From an uncultured Sulfitobacter sp. (GTDB taxonomy: Bacteria > Pseudomonadota > Alphaproteobacteria > Rhodobacterales > Rhodobacteraceae), in assembly GCA_937928635.1 (NCBI GenBank), contig CALFWM010000040.1, positions 1-64,000 of the forward strand: a DNA stretch of 64,000 nt, given 5' to 3'. The notes under the pieces are model-generated. The model had not been told where the DNA came from. It did no database searches and was given only the letters and a program-made list of their open reading frames with translations. The translations under genes were made by a program, and so were the position numbers. Positions 34,880 to 44,253 of this stretch are shown piece by piece (positions within the stretch are counted from its first letter, which is position 1; every line of letters starts with the position of its first letter).

Positions 34880-36226
34880 ATGCCTAAAACCCGCGTATTC
34901 ATCAGCCATTCCAACCAGGGTGATTTGGCACGAAAACCAGTGCAGGCCCTGAGCGCAGCGCTGGAGGCGCGTGGGTTTGCCGCAGAATACGACAAAATGT
35001 TTCTGCGCGCAGGCGACGATTGGTATGCGCGCGTCAACACGGCGATGGCGCGATGCGACGCGGCGATTATGTTGGTGGATCGCGAAGCCATTGCGAGTGA
35101 GTATGTGCGGTACGAGGCGGCGGTGCTGGGTAACCGCTGGCATGTCGAGCAGAACCTCGACAGGAAGTTTGTGTTCTTTGCCGCGCTGGTGGACCCGGAC
35201 CCGGCCGAAAATGCCAAACTGGGCAGCGCGCATTTGCTTGAGGTGTTTGGCAAAGCCGCCAAGCTGGACCGCACCCAACGCTGGAACACCGATGCAAGCC
35301 TGTTGGGTCAAGAGGACCTTGGCCCGCTGGCAGAGTCCATTGCTGAGGGGTTTGAGGAGATATATGGCGCGCCATGGCGTGATGAAACACCGCTGGCTCT
35401 GGCGCGTTACAACCTGTGGCATTCGCTGGACCGGCTGCTTGGGCAAAACGAAGACGCCGTTGCCGCCGCCATTTCACGCATTCGCGCGAAGGATGATGAC
35501 ATCACTGAGATGCAGCGGAATATTGATACGCTGAAAAAGCGCAGTTATGCCGTTTATCTTGCCTCCTGGCTTGCGGATCAGGCGGCGCGCGCACCCAGGC
35601 AGATGGCGACCGTTGTGGACAGTATCGGTTCACAATTTGTGGCGATCGACAGCACTCTGCGGCTTGCGCTGCACAACAATCTGTTTGCCTTGCATTCCCT
35701 GTGGGTCGCTAATGATGACTGCCCCATCGGGGCCTCGCTGGACACCGGGGCGGGGGGCGTGATCGCCCTGAATGGGGAGGCGGCAAATGCGGCGGCGGAT
35801 AATTATACCGTCAAACTTTTCCCGGCGCACAGGATGTTCCCCGAGGCGTTTGAATTCCTCATTTTTGATACGGATGAGCATGACGCCGCAGAAATCGCAA
35901 CGCAGATGTCCCAAAGATTTGGGTTGCTGAATGCAGGCGGGCTCAGTCCCTTGAGCAGCCGAAATCAAGGTCTTCTGGCCGATACCCTTGTGCTGAAACG
36001 GTGGGTTTGTCTGCTGCCAAGCTGTTTTGCCAGACCTGAGTTCGCACAAGACCTGTTGGCGCTGCGCAGCAAGTTTGACGGGGTTTTATTTCTTATTCCG
36101 CTTGGTCAGGACTTTGACACAGCTGACATTGACGGCGCGGTGTCGCGTCTTTTGCCGCCGCTGGACCCGGATACCGAAGCCATCAATTATCATTCCTGGT
36201 ACACGACCAAGAACGCGATTTTTTAG
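34880..36226 (+). CDS. TIR-domain protein
   Basis: 448 residues. The N-terminal ~150 residues are a TIR domain. RVFISHSNQGD at 5-15 is the first strand and BB-loop start, and CDAAIMLVDREA is followed by SEYVRYEAAVL, in which Glu 79 lines up with the catalytic glutamate of NAD-cleaving TIRs. The remaining ~300 residues are unassigned: a helical segment (~200-245), then an alpha/beta-looking region. The likely role is an NADase effector or a signalling adaptor. It follows the SLATT-like gene by nine bases and precedes the MoxR gene, within one operon. Confidence 0.75.
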   Translation: MPKTRVFISHSNQGDLARKPVQALSAALEARGFAAEYDKMFLRAGDDWYARVNTAMARCDAAIMLVDREAIASEYVRYEAAVLGNRWHVEQNLDRKFVFFAALVDPDPAENAKLGSAHLLEVFGKAAKLDRTQRWNTDASLLGQEDLGPLAESIAEGFEEIYGAPWRDETPLALARYNLWHSLDRLLGQNEDAVAAAISRIRAKDDDITEMQRNIDTLKKRSYAVYLASWLADQAARAPRQMATVVDSIGSQFVAIDSTLRLALHNNLFALHSLWVANDDCPIGASLDTGAGGVIALNGEAANAAADNYTVKLFPAHRMFPEAFEFLIFDTDEHDAAEIATQMSQRFGLLNAGGLSPLSSRNQGLLADTLVLKRWVCLLPSCFARPEFAQDLLALRSKFDGVLFLIPLGQDFDTADIDGAVSRLLPPLDPDTEAINYHSWYTTKNAIF

Positions 36227-36251
36227 ACCTATCATCAAGGGGAGATTGACC

Positions 36252-37283
36252 TTGGACTACACGCCAAAGCTCTTCATCAGCCACGCCATAGCGCGTGTGC
36301 AGGAGCGGGGAACCCCCGTGCGCTATCAGTTTCTGCCCGAGGTGTTGCTGGCGGTTGATCTCGCACTCTCCACCGGACGCCCCTTGCTGGTGTCAGGCCC
36401 CCCGGGTTGCGGCAAAACCACCCTTGCGGAGGCTATCGCTTCGGGGCTTGGTGCTGGATATCTATCGCGCACCGTAACGTCGCGCACGCAGATTGATGAT
36501 CTTTTTGCCGAGGTTGATACGCTGCAACGGCTGGCAGATGCGCAGGCCCGCAAAGAGGGTGATCCGCTGCGCCCGGCATGGGCATATCTGCGCCCCGGTC
36601 TGTTGTGGTGGGCCTTTAATCCGGAAACGGCCAAGGATCGGGGAGCAACGCCGGAAGAACTCAAACGCATTGCCAAAAATGAAGGGCTGCCCTTGGGGAT
36701 TGAGGCCCTGCGCGCAGAACTTGGTGCGCCAGAAAACCCGACGCAGGGTGATGCACAAAGCGATGACATCGTGGTTTTGCTGGATGAAATTGACAAGGCT
36801 GACCCCGACCTGCCCAATGACCTGCTGGAACCGCTCGACAGGCGGTCTTTTCCTTTGCCGCTTGCTGATCGTCCGCGTGTTGAAAGCGCGCGCAAGGGGC
36901 GCATTGTCATGGTGCTGACCACCAATGGGGAGCGTGAAATGCCCGCCGCCTTTGTGCGCCGCTGCATCACGCTCGAACTGGCAGAACCAAAGGCGCGCAA
37001 AAACAGTGCTGACACGGCGTTGGTCACGCTGGAAAGTATTGCAGGGGTGCATTTCAAAAATCCCTCACCAGAATTTCAGACCCTGATCACCAAGGTCGCA
37101 GAAGACGTTGACGACATTCGCACGCAGGCCACATTGGACGGCGTGCGCGCGCCCAGTACCGCCGAATATCTGGATACATTGCGGGCCCTGGATCAGGCCC
37201 CCGACATGCGGGACAAAACCGAGATCTGGGAACAGGTCAAAGCGCTCTTGTTGAACAAAACAACCGGAGGCGAGGTAGGCTGA
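36252..37283 (+). CDS. MoxR-type AAA+ ATPase
   Basis: 343 residues. Walker A (GPPGCGKTT, 49-57), Walker B (VVLLDEID, 174-181), sensor 1 (TTN, 223-225) and an arginine-finger region (FVRRC) are intact. MoxR ATPases remodel partner proteins, usually ones with a vWA domain. Here the next gene encodes a protein with a vWA-like segment, which fits that partnership. TTG 36252 is chosen because AAGGGGAG lies about six bases upstream and similarity starts there. The frame is open further upstream, but that part overlaps the TIR gene. Confidence 0.82.
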   Translation: MDYTPKLFISHAIARVQERGTPVRYQFLPEVLLAVDLALSTGRPLLVSGPPGCGKTTLAEAIASGLGAGYLSRTVTSRTQIDDLFAEVDTLQRLADAQARKEGDPLRPAWAYLRPGLLWWAFNPETAKDRGATPEELKRIAKNEGLPLGIEALRAELGAPENPTQGDAQSDDIVVLLDEIDKADPDLPNDLLEPLDRRSFPLPLADRPRVESARKGRIVMVLTTNGEREMPAAFVRRCITLELAEPKARKNSADTALVTLESIAGVHFKNPSPEFQTLITKVAEDVDDIRTQATLDGVRAPSTAEYLDTLRALDQAPDMRDKTEIWEQVKALLLNKTTGGEVG

Positions 37284-37331
37284 TCAGATGCAGGTGGCAT
37301 GCGGCTCATCCCTTACCGCAAGGTGGCGGCT

Positions 37332-40300
37332 ATGACGGGAGACCGGCTCTGGCGGCTTGACGTGATCACCCGCGCGGTGAGCGAAAGTGACCCCATCAAA
37401 GACAGCCAACAGGCGGCATTTGTGCAGGTTTTGGGGCTGTCCTCCTGGTCCCCCGGGGCCACGAGCGGTGCGGGGGCCAGTGAGGCGGCGCGGCAGACAG
37501 GGGCAGGTGATGCTGATCAGATCGCGCCAATCGCCACGGTAAACGGGCCACCGGGGGCAAAACACCAGCTCAACGCGCCCCCGGATGACACCCCGCCAGA
37601 GCGCACCCGGTTTTATAAACTGCCCGCGCCTGACAGCGATGGCCGGCCACAGTGGTATGATACAGCCCAACCCCTATCGCTACAGCCCAAGACCTTTCAA
37701 CGCCCCGCACCTGCTGCACTTTTCCCAAAGGCCCGAGCACGCAGTGTCATCGGGGCCACCCTCAAAGTGCTGCCGCATCCAATTGGCGTGGACATTCCTG
37801 CCGTGGTCCGCGCCCTTTCTGCCGGGCGCCCGCTCAAGCGGTTGCCAATGCGCAAAGGCTGGCGTTTTACCCGGTCGGTCCGTGTCCTGCTGGACAGAAG
37901 TTCGGCCATGGCCCCCTATCGCACGGATGTTCAGGCCCTGCTGGACACGCTGGCGCGCCTTTTGGGCGCGGACCATATTGACGTGCAACCGACCAGTGGA
38001 TGGCCCGGCACCCAAGACGATCCGCCACACGAGGGCGCGGTTTGTCTGATCGTTTCTGGTCTTGGTCTGCTGCCCGCAGAAGTGACCGAACCCCTTGCAC
38101 CGACAAAAGACTGGGCGCGCTATGCCACCGCGATGAAGCGGCGCGGCTGGACCTGTGTTGCGCTGACGCCTGCACGCCCTGCGGTCTGGCCCATGATGCT
38201 GACACGTGCCCTTTCAATGGTGCATTGGGCGGAGGGCACAAATGCGCGACAGGTGCGTGGGGCTGCACTGGGGCAGCGTCTATGGTTTGCGCCACAGACC
38301 ACATCTGTGCAGGCAGATCAGGTGCAGCATCTGGCAGAATTGGCTGCGATGTCGGCGCGGCTCGACCGCCCGACGTTGCGCCGGTTGCGTCGTTATGTTG
38401 GCGGTGTCCCGGCCCTGGAGGCCGACCTGTGGTGGTCGCCCCATGTGTCAAGCCGGGGTGAAACCGGCATAACCCTTAGGGATGCGGCACGTGCAAAGCT
38501 GCAATCAGATTTTGCTGGGCGCAAGGATCACGCCGCTGATCTAAGGGCATTGCGCCGTCATCACCTGGACTTGCCCGCGCATTTTGTGTTTGAAGAACAG
38601 GCAACAGCGCTGGTTGTAACGCAACCCGATGGCTGGTCAGAGCGTTTGCGCGATCTGCTGCAATCGGCCACCCGCACGATTGTTGAGGGCAGCACAGAGG
38701 TGCGCCAGTTTGCGCTATGGATGCTGAAAGTGCTGGGGCGTCTGGAGATGCCGGAGGCGCTGCACCCGGAGGCAGCGGCGCTTTACCATGCGGCCTGCAA
38801 GCGCACCGGCGCCGTCGCCCGCAATGAGGAGGCCCCGGGCCGATTGCGCGCGCCTAGCTGGCTCACCCCGCGCACCTTTGCTGCGTCCGGGCCACAGGTT
38901 GCGCTTTGCCTTGATTGGCGCGCGCAGGGGGTTTCGATAGAGCGGTTGATGTCGCTCAAGGCCGATCTGCTGCGCGACTCGGTCCATGTGCACAAACGAA
39001 AAGACCCCGTGCGCCGGGTGGCTTTCTCGCCGGATGGCAAATGGATCGCTGCGGGATGCAGGGATGGCTCGGTGCACTTGCTGGACCACACTGACTACTC
39101 AAGACGGCAGATGCACGGTCATCAGGCTGAAATCAACGGCCTGACGTTCTCCGCAAACGGCACTGAGTTGATCAGCGCCTGCGCGGACGGGTGGCTGGGG
39201 CAGGACGGCACCACGCGTGACAGCTGGGCTCAAACACAGCTCAAACCAGACATGCCGCTTTGGGCGGTTGCAGCACATCCGCGTGGCGGGCAAGTTGCGG
39301 TTTCGGCAGGCGATGGTGCGGTTTATGTGGTGGAGCCTGCGTCCGGAAAGGTGATTGCCAGCATCGGGGCAATGCAAGCCACTGATGCGTGCCGGTTGTG
39401 TTACAGCCCTGATGGTCGTTATCTGTTTGTGGCCCGATTTGGTGCCCTCTATCGCTATGAAACGCGAAATTACGCGACTGATCCGGCGCAGGCCGACCTG
39501 TTCACCGGCATCACCAATCTTGTTTGCCCCGCGCAGGGCGGTCGCCTGTTTGTTGGCTGTGAGGACGGCACCGTTGCCATCTGTGACATCGAAACGTTGA
39601 TCATTGAACAGCGTTACATGGCCACAGAGAATGCGCCGGTCACCTGCCTTGCGGCACCGGACAGCGGGCGTTGGGGCATTGTCGGGACAGAGCGGGGCGT
39701 GGTCGCGGTTTTTGATGGGATGACGGGGCACGAGGTGATGACCTTTCCGGTGGCCACGGGGGCGGTGGTGGCGCTGGCGCTGAACCGGGCAGGCACCCGT
39801 GTTGCGATCGTGCGTGACGGTATTTCGATTTATCGACTTGAGTGGGCGCATACGGACGGGTCGGAAGGGGGAAAGGATATCGACAGGCATCCGATCTGGC
39901 CTGCCGGGAGGGGCCGCGCAATGGTGCCTGCGGGGGAGGCCAACTGGCTGCGCGCGACACCGCAAGATCAACCGGACCGCGCCCGCACCCTGACCCCCGG
40001 CAGCCCGCCCGCACGGTTGGGGGCCGCGCATTGGCTTGACCTCAAAGCACCGGATGACAGCCAGTTTCGCCTTGAAGATGCGGATCAGGCCGACGCACGC
40101 CGCCCGCTGCACATTGGCGTTTTGCTGCACCCCTCTGATGTCCAGCGCGCGGCGCCAGTGCTGGACGCCCTGGAGGAGAAAATTCGCGCCCACGCGGGCT
40201 TGCCGGACATGGCCAATGTGTTGCAACAGGATTTGATCCTGTTTGAGCGGTCACGAAAGGAGGATGAGGCGATTGAGCATGCGTTCTCTCGCGCAAAGGG

Positions 40301-41909
40301 CAAAGCGGCCATCGTTGTGCTTGCTAGTGGCGTGCTGGCGCGCGGCAAGGGCTTCGAGGAGAGCGTGCAGCGGCTTGACCAGATGTTGCAAAGCAAACCC
40401 ATGGGGGTTGAGGTTGTCTATTTTGACGGATTTCCAGAGGGGGAAAGCCATGTCCGCAACCTGCTCGAACGGGCATACGAAGGGCCGCTATTCGGTCGCG
40501 ATCTCATTGCCCGACCCCAACAAAATATCCCAATGAATGACAACATCCTCTATGTGATCGAGCTGGATGCAGAAATGTCGTCAAATGACGCATATTGCGA
40601 AGCGATCGAACAATTCGTGCGCACAATTAACGCGCGGGGCGATGGTGGTTTGCTGCTGCCTGTTCACATGGGGCCGCAACAAGCCTCCTTTTGGGTGGCG
40701 GACCGCATTCCGACCCTTTGGGAGCATGCCATTTTACATCTGGACTCGCCCGATGACCCCTCATTGCTGCGGCGCGTAAAGCAAATCTCCGACGGGCGCC
40801 GTCGTGAGACGGTCATTCCAATTATGTTGGATGACATGGGCGAAAGCGCGGCAGCCATTCTGCCCGAGCAGCGCAACTGGCCCTTGTGGCTGTCTTCTGA
40901 TCAGGTGGATGTTGCCGCGCGCCGTGTCACAGATGCATGGCGGCGCGATCAATTGGCCATGCCTGCGCAGAGACATGAAGAATTCCCAAACCGCCGTGGC
41001 CAAGCCGTTTCTGAGCTGTTGCAAGCCATGACAATGACCTTTCATAAGGGACGATTTGAGAACCAAATCACTTATCTTGACCGCGATTTCAAACTGTCAG
41101 ACATCAACATTCACGAAACCTTTACAACCCAGGGCGCACCCAGCCCGGAGCGGCAGCAGTTTGAGCATTTCATATTTTTGGCAGAGTATTTTCATGCCGG
41201 TCCCGTGACCCAGTTCATGCAGGACGGTATTGACCCTTGGCGGGTGCCGGATATCGCGCAGGTGATCCGCGCGCTTGAGACTGAAATTGTCAACATGCCA
41301 GAGGAAAACCCCAACACCCCGGAAATTGACCTGCGCCGGGTCTTCCGCGCCTTCAGGCAATTTGCCGCGCCACATGAACGCACGGAACTGGAGCGCGTGT
41401 TTGGCAACATGGAAACCCTGGTGTCGAGCACGTGGCGCGATGCCTTTGTCGATCAGACGGTTTCGGCCCGGATGCAACGGTATGACCACCGCAGGTTGGC
41501 TGCCTTACTGCACCCTTACGCTGCGCCCGGCATGGGGCATTATAATGTTGTACCAACGCCGGTGCCGCCGCCCGCCACCTTTGTTGAGGACGCAGAGCGG
41601 TATCAGGGCCAATTCCTGACCTATCTGCGCGGGCTTGCAGGGGCCTCTCCGGACAATCGCGCGCTGGTGAGCGCGGATGTCTGGGAAAGCGCCAGCTGGC
41701 TGATCATGGAGTCAAGTCTGGGCCTATATGTGCGCAGCCGCGAGGTGATTTTGCCCGGGCCAGAGGGCACCAAAACCGTCTCCATCCCGATCTGGGCCTT
41801 TCATGATTTTGCAGCCTTGCTGTGCGAAGAGATGATGGAGGTGCTGCGGCATCGTCTGGCAGAGGGGCCGATGCAGGAGGATGTCTCGGAGCAGCCGGGT
41901 TTTGCCTGA
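37332..41909 (+). CDS. Giant scaffold protein: degenerate vWA-like segment, WD40 repeats, unknown C-terminal half
   Basis: 1525 residues. A disordered N-terminus (~1-130) is followed by a vWA-like segment whose metal-site motif reads DRSSAM (188-193) instead of DxSxS, so metal binding is doubtful. Residues ~555-850 hold six or seven WD40 repeats (VRRVAFSPDGKWIAAGCRDG and others). From ~920 an alpha/beta region begins with IGVLLHPSDV and AIVVLASGVL, of a TIR- or Rossmann-like rhythm. A second such region starts near 1080 (NILYVIELDAEM). The last ~300 residues are helical and unassigned. ATG 37332 has AAGGTGG upstream; ATG 37299 is possible. It is the last gene of the operon. Confidence 0.6.
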   Translation: MTGDRLWRLDVITRAVSESDPIKDSQQAAFVQVLGLSSWSPGATSGAGASEAARQTGAGDADQIAPIATVNGPPGAKHQLNAPPDDTPPERTRFYKLPAPDSDGRPQWYDTAQPLSLQPKTFQRPAPAALFPKARARSVIGATLKVLPHPIGVDIPAVVRALSAGRPLKRLPMRKGWRFTRSVRVLLDRSSAMAPYRTDVQALLDTLARLLGADHIDVQPTSGWPGTQDDPPHEGAVCLIVSGLGLLPAEVTEPLAPTKDWARYATAMKRRGWTCVALTPARPAVWPMMLTRALSMVHWAEGTNARQVRGAALGQRLWFAPQTTSVQADQVQHLAELAAMSARLDRPTLRRLRRYVGGVPALEADLWWSPHVSSRGETGITLRDAARAKLQSDFAGRKDHAADLRALRRHHLDLPAHFVFEEQATALVVTQPDGWSERLRDLLQSATRTIVEGSTEVRQFALWMLKVLGRLEMPEALHPEAAALYHAACKRTGAVARNEEAPGRLRAPSWLTPRTFAASGPQVALCLDWRAQGVSIERLMSLKADLLRDSVHVHKRKDPVRRVAFSPDGKWIAAGCRDGSVHLLDHTDYSRRQMHGHQAEINGLTFSANGTELISACADGWLGQDGTTRDSWAQTQLKPDMPLWAVAAHPRGGQVAVSAGDGAVYVVEPASGKVIASIGAMQATDACRLCYSPDGRYLFVARFGALYRYETRNYATDPAQADLFTGITNLVCPAQGGRLFVGCEDGTVAICDIETLIIEQRYMATENAPVTCLAAPDSGRWGIVGTERGVVAVFDGMTGHEVMTFPVATGAVVALALNRAGTRVAIVRDGISIYRLEWAHTDGSEGGKDIDRHPIWPAGRGRAMVPAGEANWLRATPQDQPDRARTLTPGSPPARLGAAHWLDLKAPDDSQFRLEDADQADARRPLHIGVLLHPSDVQRAAPVLDALEEKIRAHAGLPDMANVLQQDLILFERSRKEDEAIEHAFSRAKGKAAIVVLASGVLARGKGFEESVQRLDQMLQSKPMGVEVVYFDGFPEGESHVRNLLERAYEGPLFGRDLIARPQQNIPMNDNILYVIELDAEMSSNDAYCEAIEQFVRTINARGDGGLLLPVHMGPQQASFWVADRIPTLWEHAILHLDSPDDPSLLRRVKQISDGRRRETVIPIMLDDMGESAAAILPEQRNWPLWLSSDQVDVAARRVTDAWRRDQLAMPAQRHEEFPNRRGQAVSELLQAMTMTFHKGRFENQITYLDRDFKLSDINIHETFTTQGAPSPERQQFEHFIFLAEYFHAGPVTQFMQDGIDPWRVPDIAQVIRALETEIVNMPEENPNTPEIDLRRVFRAFRQFAAPHERTELERVFGNMETLVSSTWRDAFVDQTVSARMQRYDHRRLAALLHPYAAPGMGHYNVVPTPVPPPATFVEDAERYQGQFLTYLRGLAGASPDNRALVSADVWESASWLIMESSLGLYVRSREVILPGPEGTKTVSIPIWAFHDFAALLCEEMMEVLRHRLAEGPMQEDVSEQPGFA

Positions 41910-42006
41910 AAGCAGTTGCTGTGATCTGCAAAAGGCACCACCCTTGGCAAGCTGCACGGAATGATGCCAGATGAAGCCCTGACCCTTTCGTTTCACAGGA
42001 CGACCC

Positions 42007-42945
42007 GTGCCGCGTTATAAACCTGTTTTCCCCAATCTGATTGATGCAAGTGCGGTGAACACCTCGCTTGACCCCAGACCGATGGGCATGACCACCGATG
42101 AAAGCCGCGCGCAGACGGCGCGGGAAACCGGTGGCGTGCCGCTGGTCGAATATGAGGGCAATGCGAACCCCTATATTGATTATCAAAGCATCGACATCCT
42201 GTTGTCGCTGCAACACCCGCGCAGCGACGGCTATGATGAAATGTCGTTTTTTGTGATGGGGCAGGTGAAGGAGTTGTTGTTTCGCGGGTTGCATTTTGAG
42301 CTGTTCAACGCGCGCGAACAGATCCGGCAAGACAATCTGGCAGACGCATTTGTGATCATGGCGCGCGCCGGGCAATATGTTGATTACATTACCAATTCGT
42401 GGGATGTTCTCTCCACCATCACCACCGAAGGGTTCAACGAATTTCGCGATCATCTCTCAACCGCTTCCGGGCAATTGTCGTTCATGTACCGCCATGTGGA
42501 ATTTATCCTTGGCAACAAATCCAAACGTCTGGCCACCGCGCACAAGAACGTCCCCCATATCTGGCCCGCGATAAAAGAGGCGCTCCATGCGCCCAGCTTG
42601 TATGATGAGGCGATCATGGCCTTGTCGCGCGCGGGGCACCAAATTGACAATTCCGCGCTGAACCGGGACTGGTCAGAGGCGTATGCCGCGCAGTCCTCGG
42701 TACAGGCGGCCTGGCTTGAGGTCTATCAACAGCCCCATGCGGATAATCTGCTTTATCAATTGGGGGAGGCCTTTGTCGCGCTGGACGAAAAGATATCGCT
42801 TTACCGCTGGCGCCACTTTACCTCGGTGCACAAAATCATCGGGTTCAAACCGGGCACCGGCGGGTCCGCCGGGGTGGGCTGGTTACAGCATGTGACGCAA
42901 CATCGCTTTTTCCCGGAACTCTGGGACATGAGAACGCAGATGTAG
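42007..42945 (+). CDS. kynA: Tryptophan 2,3-dioxygenase family protein
   Basis: 312 residues. The substrate/haem-pocket motifs of tryptophan 2,3-dioxygenase are recognisable: YIDYQSIDILLSLQHPRS, then DEMSFFVMGQVKELLF, and the loop IGFKPGTGGSAGVGWLQ near the end. The known enzyme opens the indole ring of tryptophan with haem and O2, the first step of the kynurenine route. This protein has about 35 extra N-terminal residues and some altered positions (MGQ for the usual HQ), so its substrate may differ. No kynurenine-pathway genes are adjacent. The start is GTG 42007 behind AGGA. Confidence 0.72.
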   Translation: MPRYKPVFPNLIDASAVNTSLDPRPMGMTTDESRAQTARETGGVPLVEYEGNANPYIDYQSIDILLSLQHPRSDGYDEMSFFVMGQVKELLFRGLHFELFNAREQIRQDNLADAFVIMARAGQYVDYITNSWDVLSTITTEGFNEFRDHLSTASGQLSFMYRHVEFILGNKSKRLATAHKNVPHIWPAIKEALHAPSLYDEAIMALSRAGHQIDNSALNRDWSEAYAAQSSVQAAWLEVYQQPHADNLLYQLGEAFVALDEKISLYRWRHFTSVHKIIGFKPGTGGSAGVGWLQHVTQHRFFPELWDMRTQM

Positions 42946-42951
42946 GGACGT

Positions 42952-43212
42952 TCAACTGGCGTTGACCCATTTGGGAAACGCGTGCGCATCGGTGGTCTGC
43001 GAAAAGGGGACGTCAGGCATGGCAACATCCGGAAATGCAGATAGGGGGCCGCAGCCAACGCGGAGTTTGTAATCCGGCAGGCGCTCGGGTGGCACCAGCA
43101 CTTTTACGCCTGCGATGTTTCGCTCATATGCGGCGCGAAAGTTCTTTTTGCACCATGTGCGCCTGTCTGACGCCTCGTGCAGGCTCAAACTGTCAATGGT
43201 CGCCGCGGCCAA
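42952..43212 (-). pseudogene. Possible sulfotransferase C-terminal fragment
   Basis: The 86-codon frame resembles the end of small bacterial sulfotransferases (FRAAYERNIAGVKVLVPPERL, then GPLSAFPDVAMPDVPF). The P-loop-like PAPS-binding N-terminus that would be required is absent, and the upstream sequence is in a different frame without recognisable similarity. It ends seven bases from the convergent dioxygenase gene. I consider it a remnant; a free-standing small gene starting at TTG is less likely. Confidence 0.4.
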
Positions 43213-43392
43213 AATCCCACCTTGCAGCGGTGCTTTGTGCCTTGCAATGCCCCGCGTTTGGTCGTCAGATCAACGCAGAGAATTTCCACCCCATTGGCTC
43301 TCGATATTTGCCGTCGATGAACGGTGAAATTCGGCAATTCGATTTTGTCACGATCCACTCGGGACCAAAGACGTCGCAAGAGGAAGCAGCAT

Positions 43393-44253
43393 ATGCGCTA
43401 TGAACGGCCAGAAACGATTGATCAGGCGACCAGCCTTTTGGCGGGGGCGAAGGGCAAAGCCTTTGTGCTGGCCGGGGGGACAGACCTTTTGGTGCGTATG
43501 AAGGGCGATGATTTTGAGGCCGGTCTGGTGGTCGATATCAAATCTATCAGCGGCATGCGCGATATTGCGGAGACTGATGAGGGGTTTGTAATTGGCGCGG
43601 GCGTGCCTTGTGCCGCGCTGAATGAGCATGCGGCGCTGCATGCGGCCTGGCCCGGCGTGGTTGAAGCGGCTAATCTGATTGGTTCCACCCAGATCCAAGG
43701 GCGCTGCACCGTGTCAGGGAACCTGTGCAATGCATCCCCTGCGGCAGATTCTGTGCCCGCCATGGTAGCAGCGGGAGCACAGGCCAAGGTGTCGGGGCCC
43801 AAGGGCACACGCATGGTGCCGGTTGTGGATATCCCGTTGGCACCCGGCAAGACATCGCTTGAAAAGGGCGAGATGATTGAGGCGATTGTGCTGCCCAAAC
43901 GCCCGGCGCGGGCAGGGGATGCCTATCTGCGGTTTATTCCGCGCACAGAGATGGACATCGCCGTGGTCGGCGTTGGGGTGAACCTGACGCTGGGCAGCGA
44001 TGGCACGGTTGAAACGGCCCATGTGGCGCTGGGCGCTGTGGGCCCAAAGGTTGTTGTGGCAGAGGCCGCGGCAAAAACGCTGGTTGGCACCAAACTGGAG
44101 GATACCGCGCTTGCGACGCTGGCCGCTGCCTGTTCCGCCGCCTCCTCCCCGATTGATGACAAACGAGGCACCGTGGCGTTCAGAAAAGACGTGGCTGGCG
44201 TGCTGGCCCGTCGTGCCGCCCGCATCGCATATGACCGCGCAGGAGAGAAATGA
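43393..44253 (+). CDS. Molybdenum hydroxylase FAD-binding subunit (CoxM type)
   Basis: 286 residues. It is the medium subunit of a xanthine-dehydrogenase-family enzyme and passes electrons between the Fe-S clusters and FAD. The FAD motifs AGGTDLLVRMK and TVSGNLCNASPAADSVPA are intact. ATG 43393 is chosen over the longer frame because AAGAGGAAG lies about seven bases upstream and similarity starts with MRYERPE. The order M-S-L and the four-base overlaps show one operon. Confidence 0.88.
   Translation: MRYERPETIDQATSLLAGAKGKAFVLAGGTDLLVRMKGDDFEAGLVVDIKSISGMRDIAETDEGFVIGAGVPCAALNEHAALHAAWPGVVEAANLIGSTQIQGRCTVSGNLCNASPAADSVPAMVAAGAQAKVSGPKGTRMVPVVDIPLAPGKTSLEKGEMIEAIVLPKRPARAGDAYLRFIPRTEMDIAVVGVGVNLTLGSDGTVETAHVALGAVGPKVVVAEAAAKTLVGTKLEDTALATLAAACSAASSPIDDKRGTVAFRKDVAGVLARRAARIAYDRAGEK

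Noticed and set aside
43185..43379. Upstream half of a sulfotransferase gene in another frame
   Set aside because: Translation shows no P-loop-like or other family motif, so I limit the remnant to 42952-43212.
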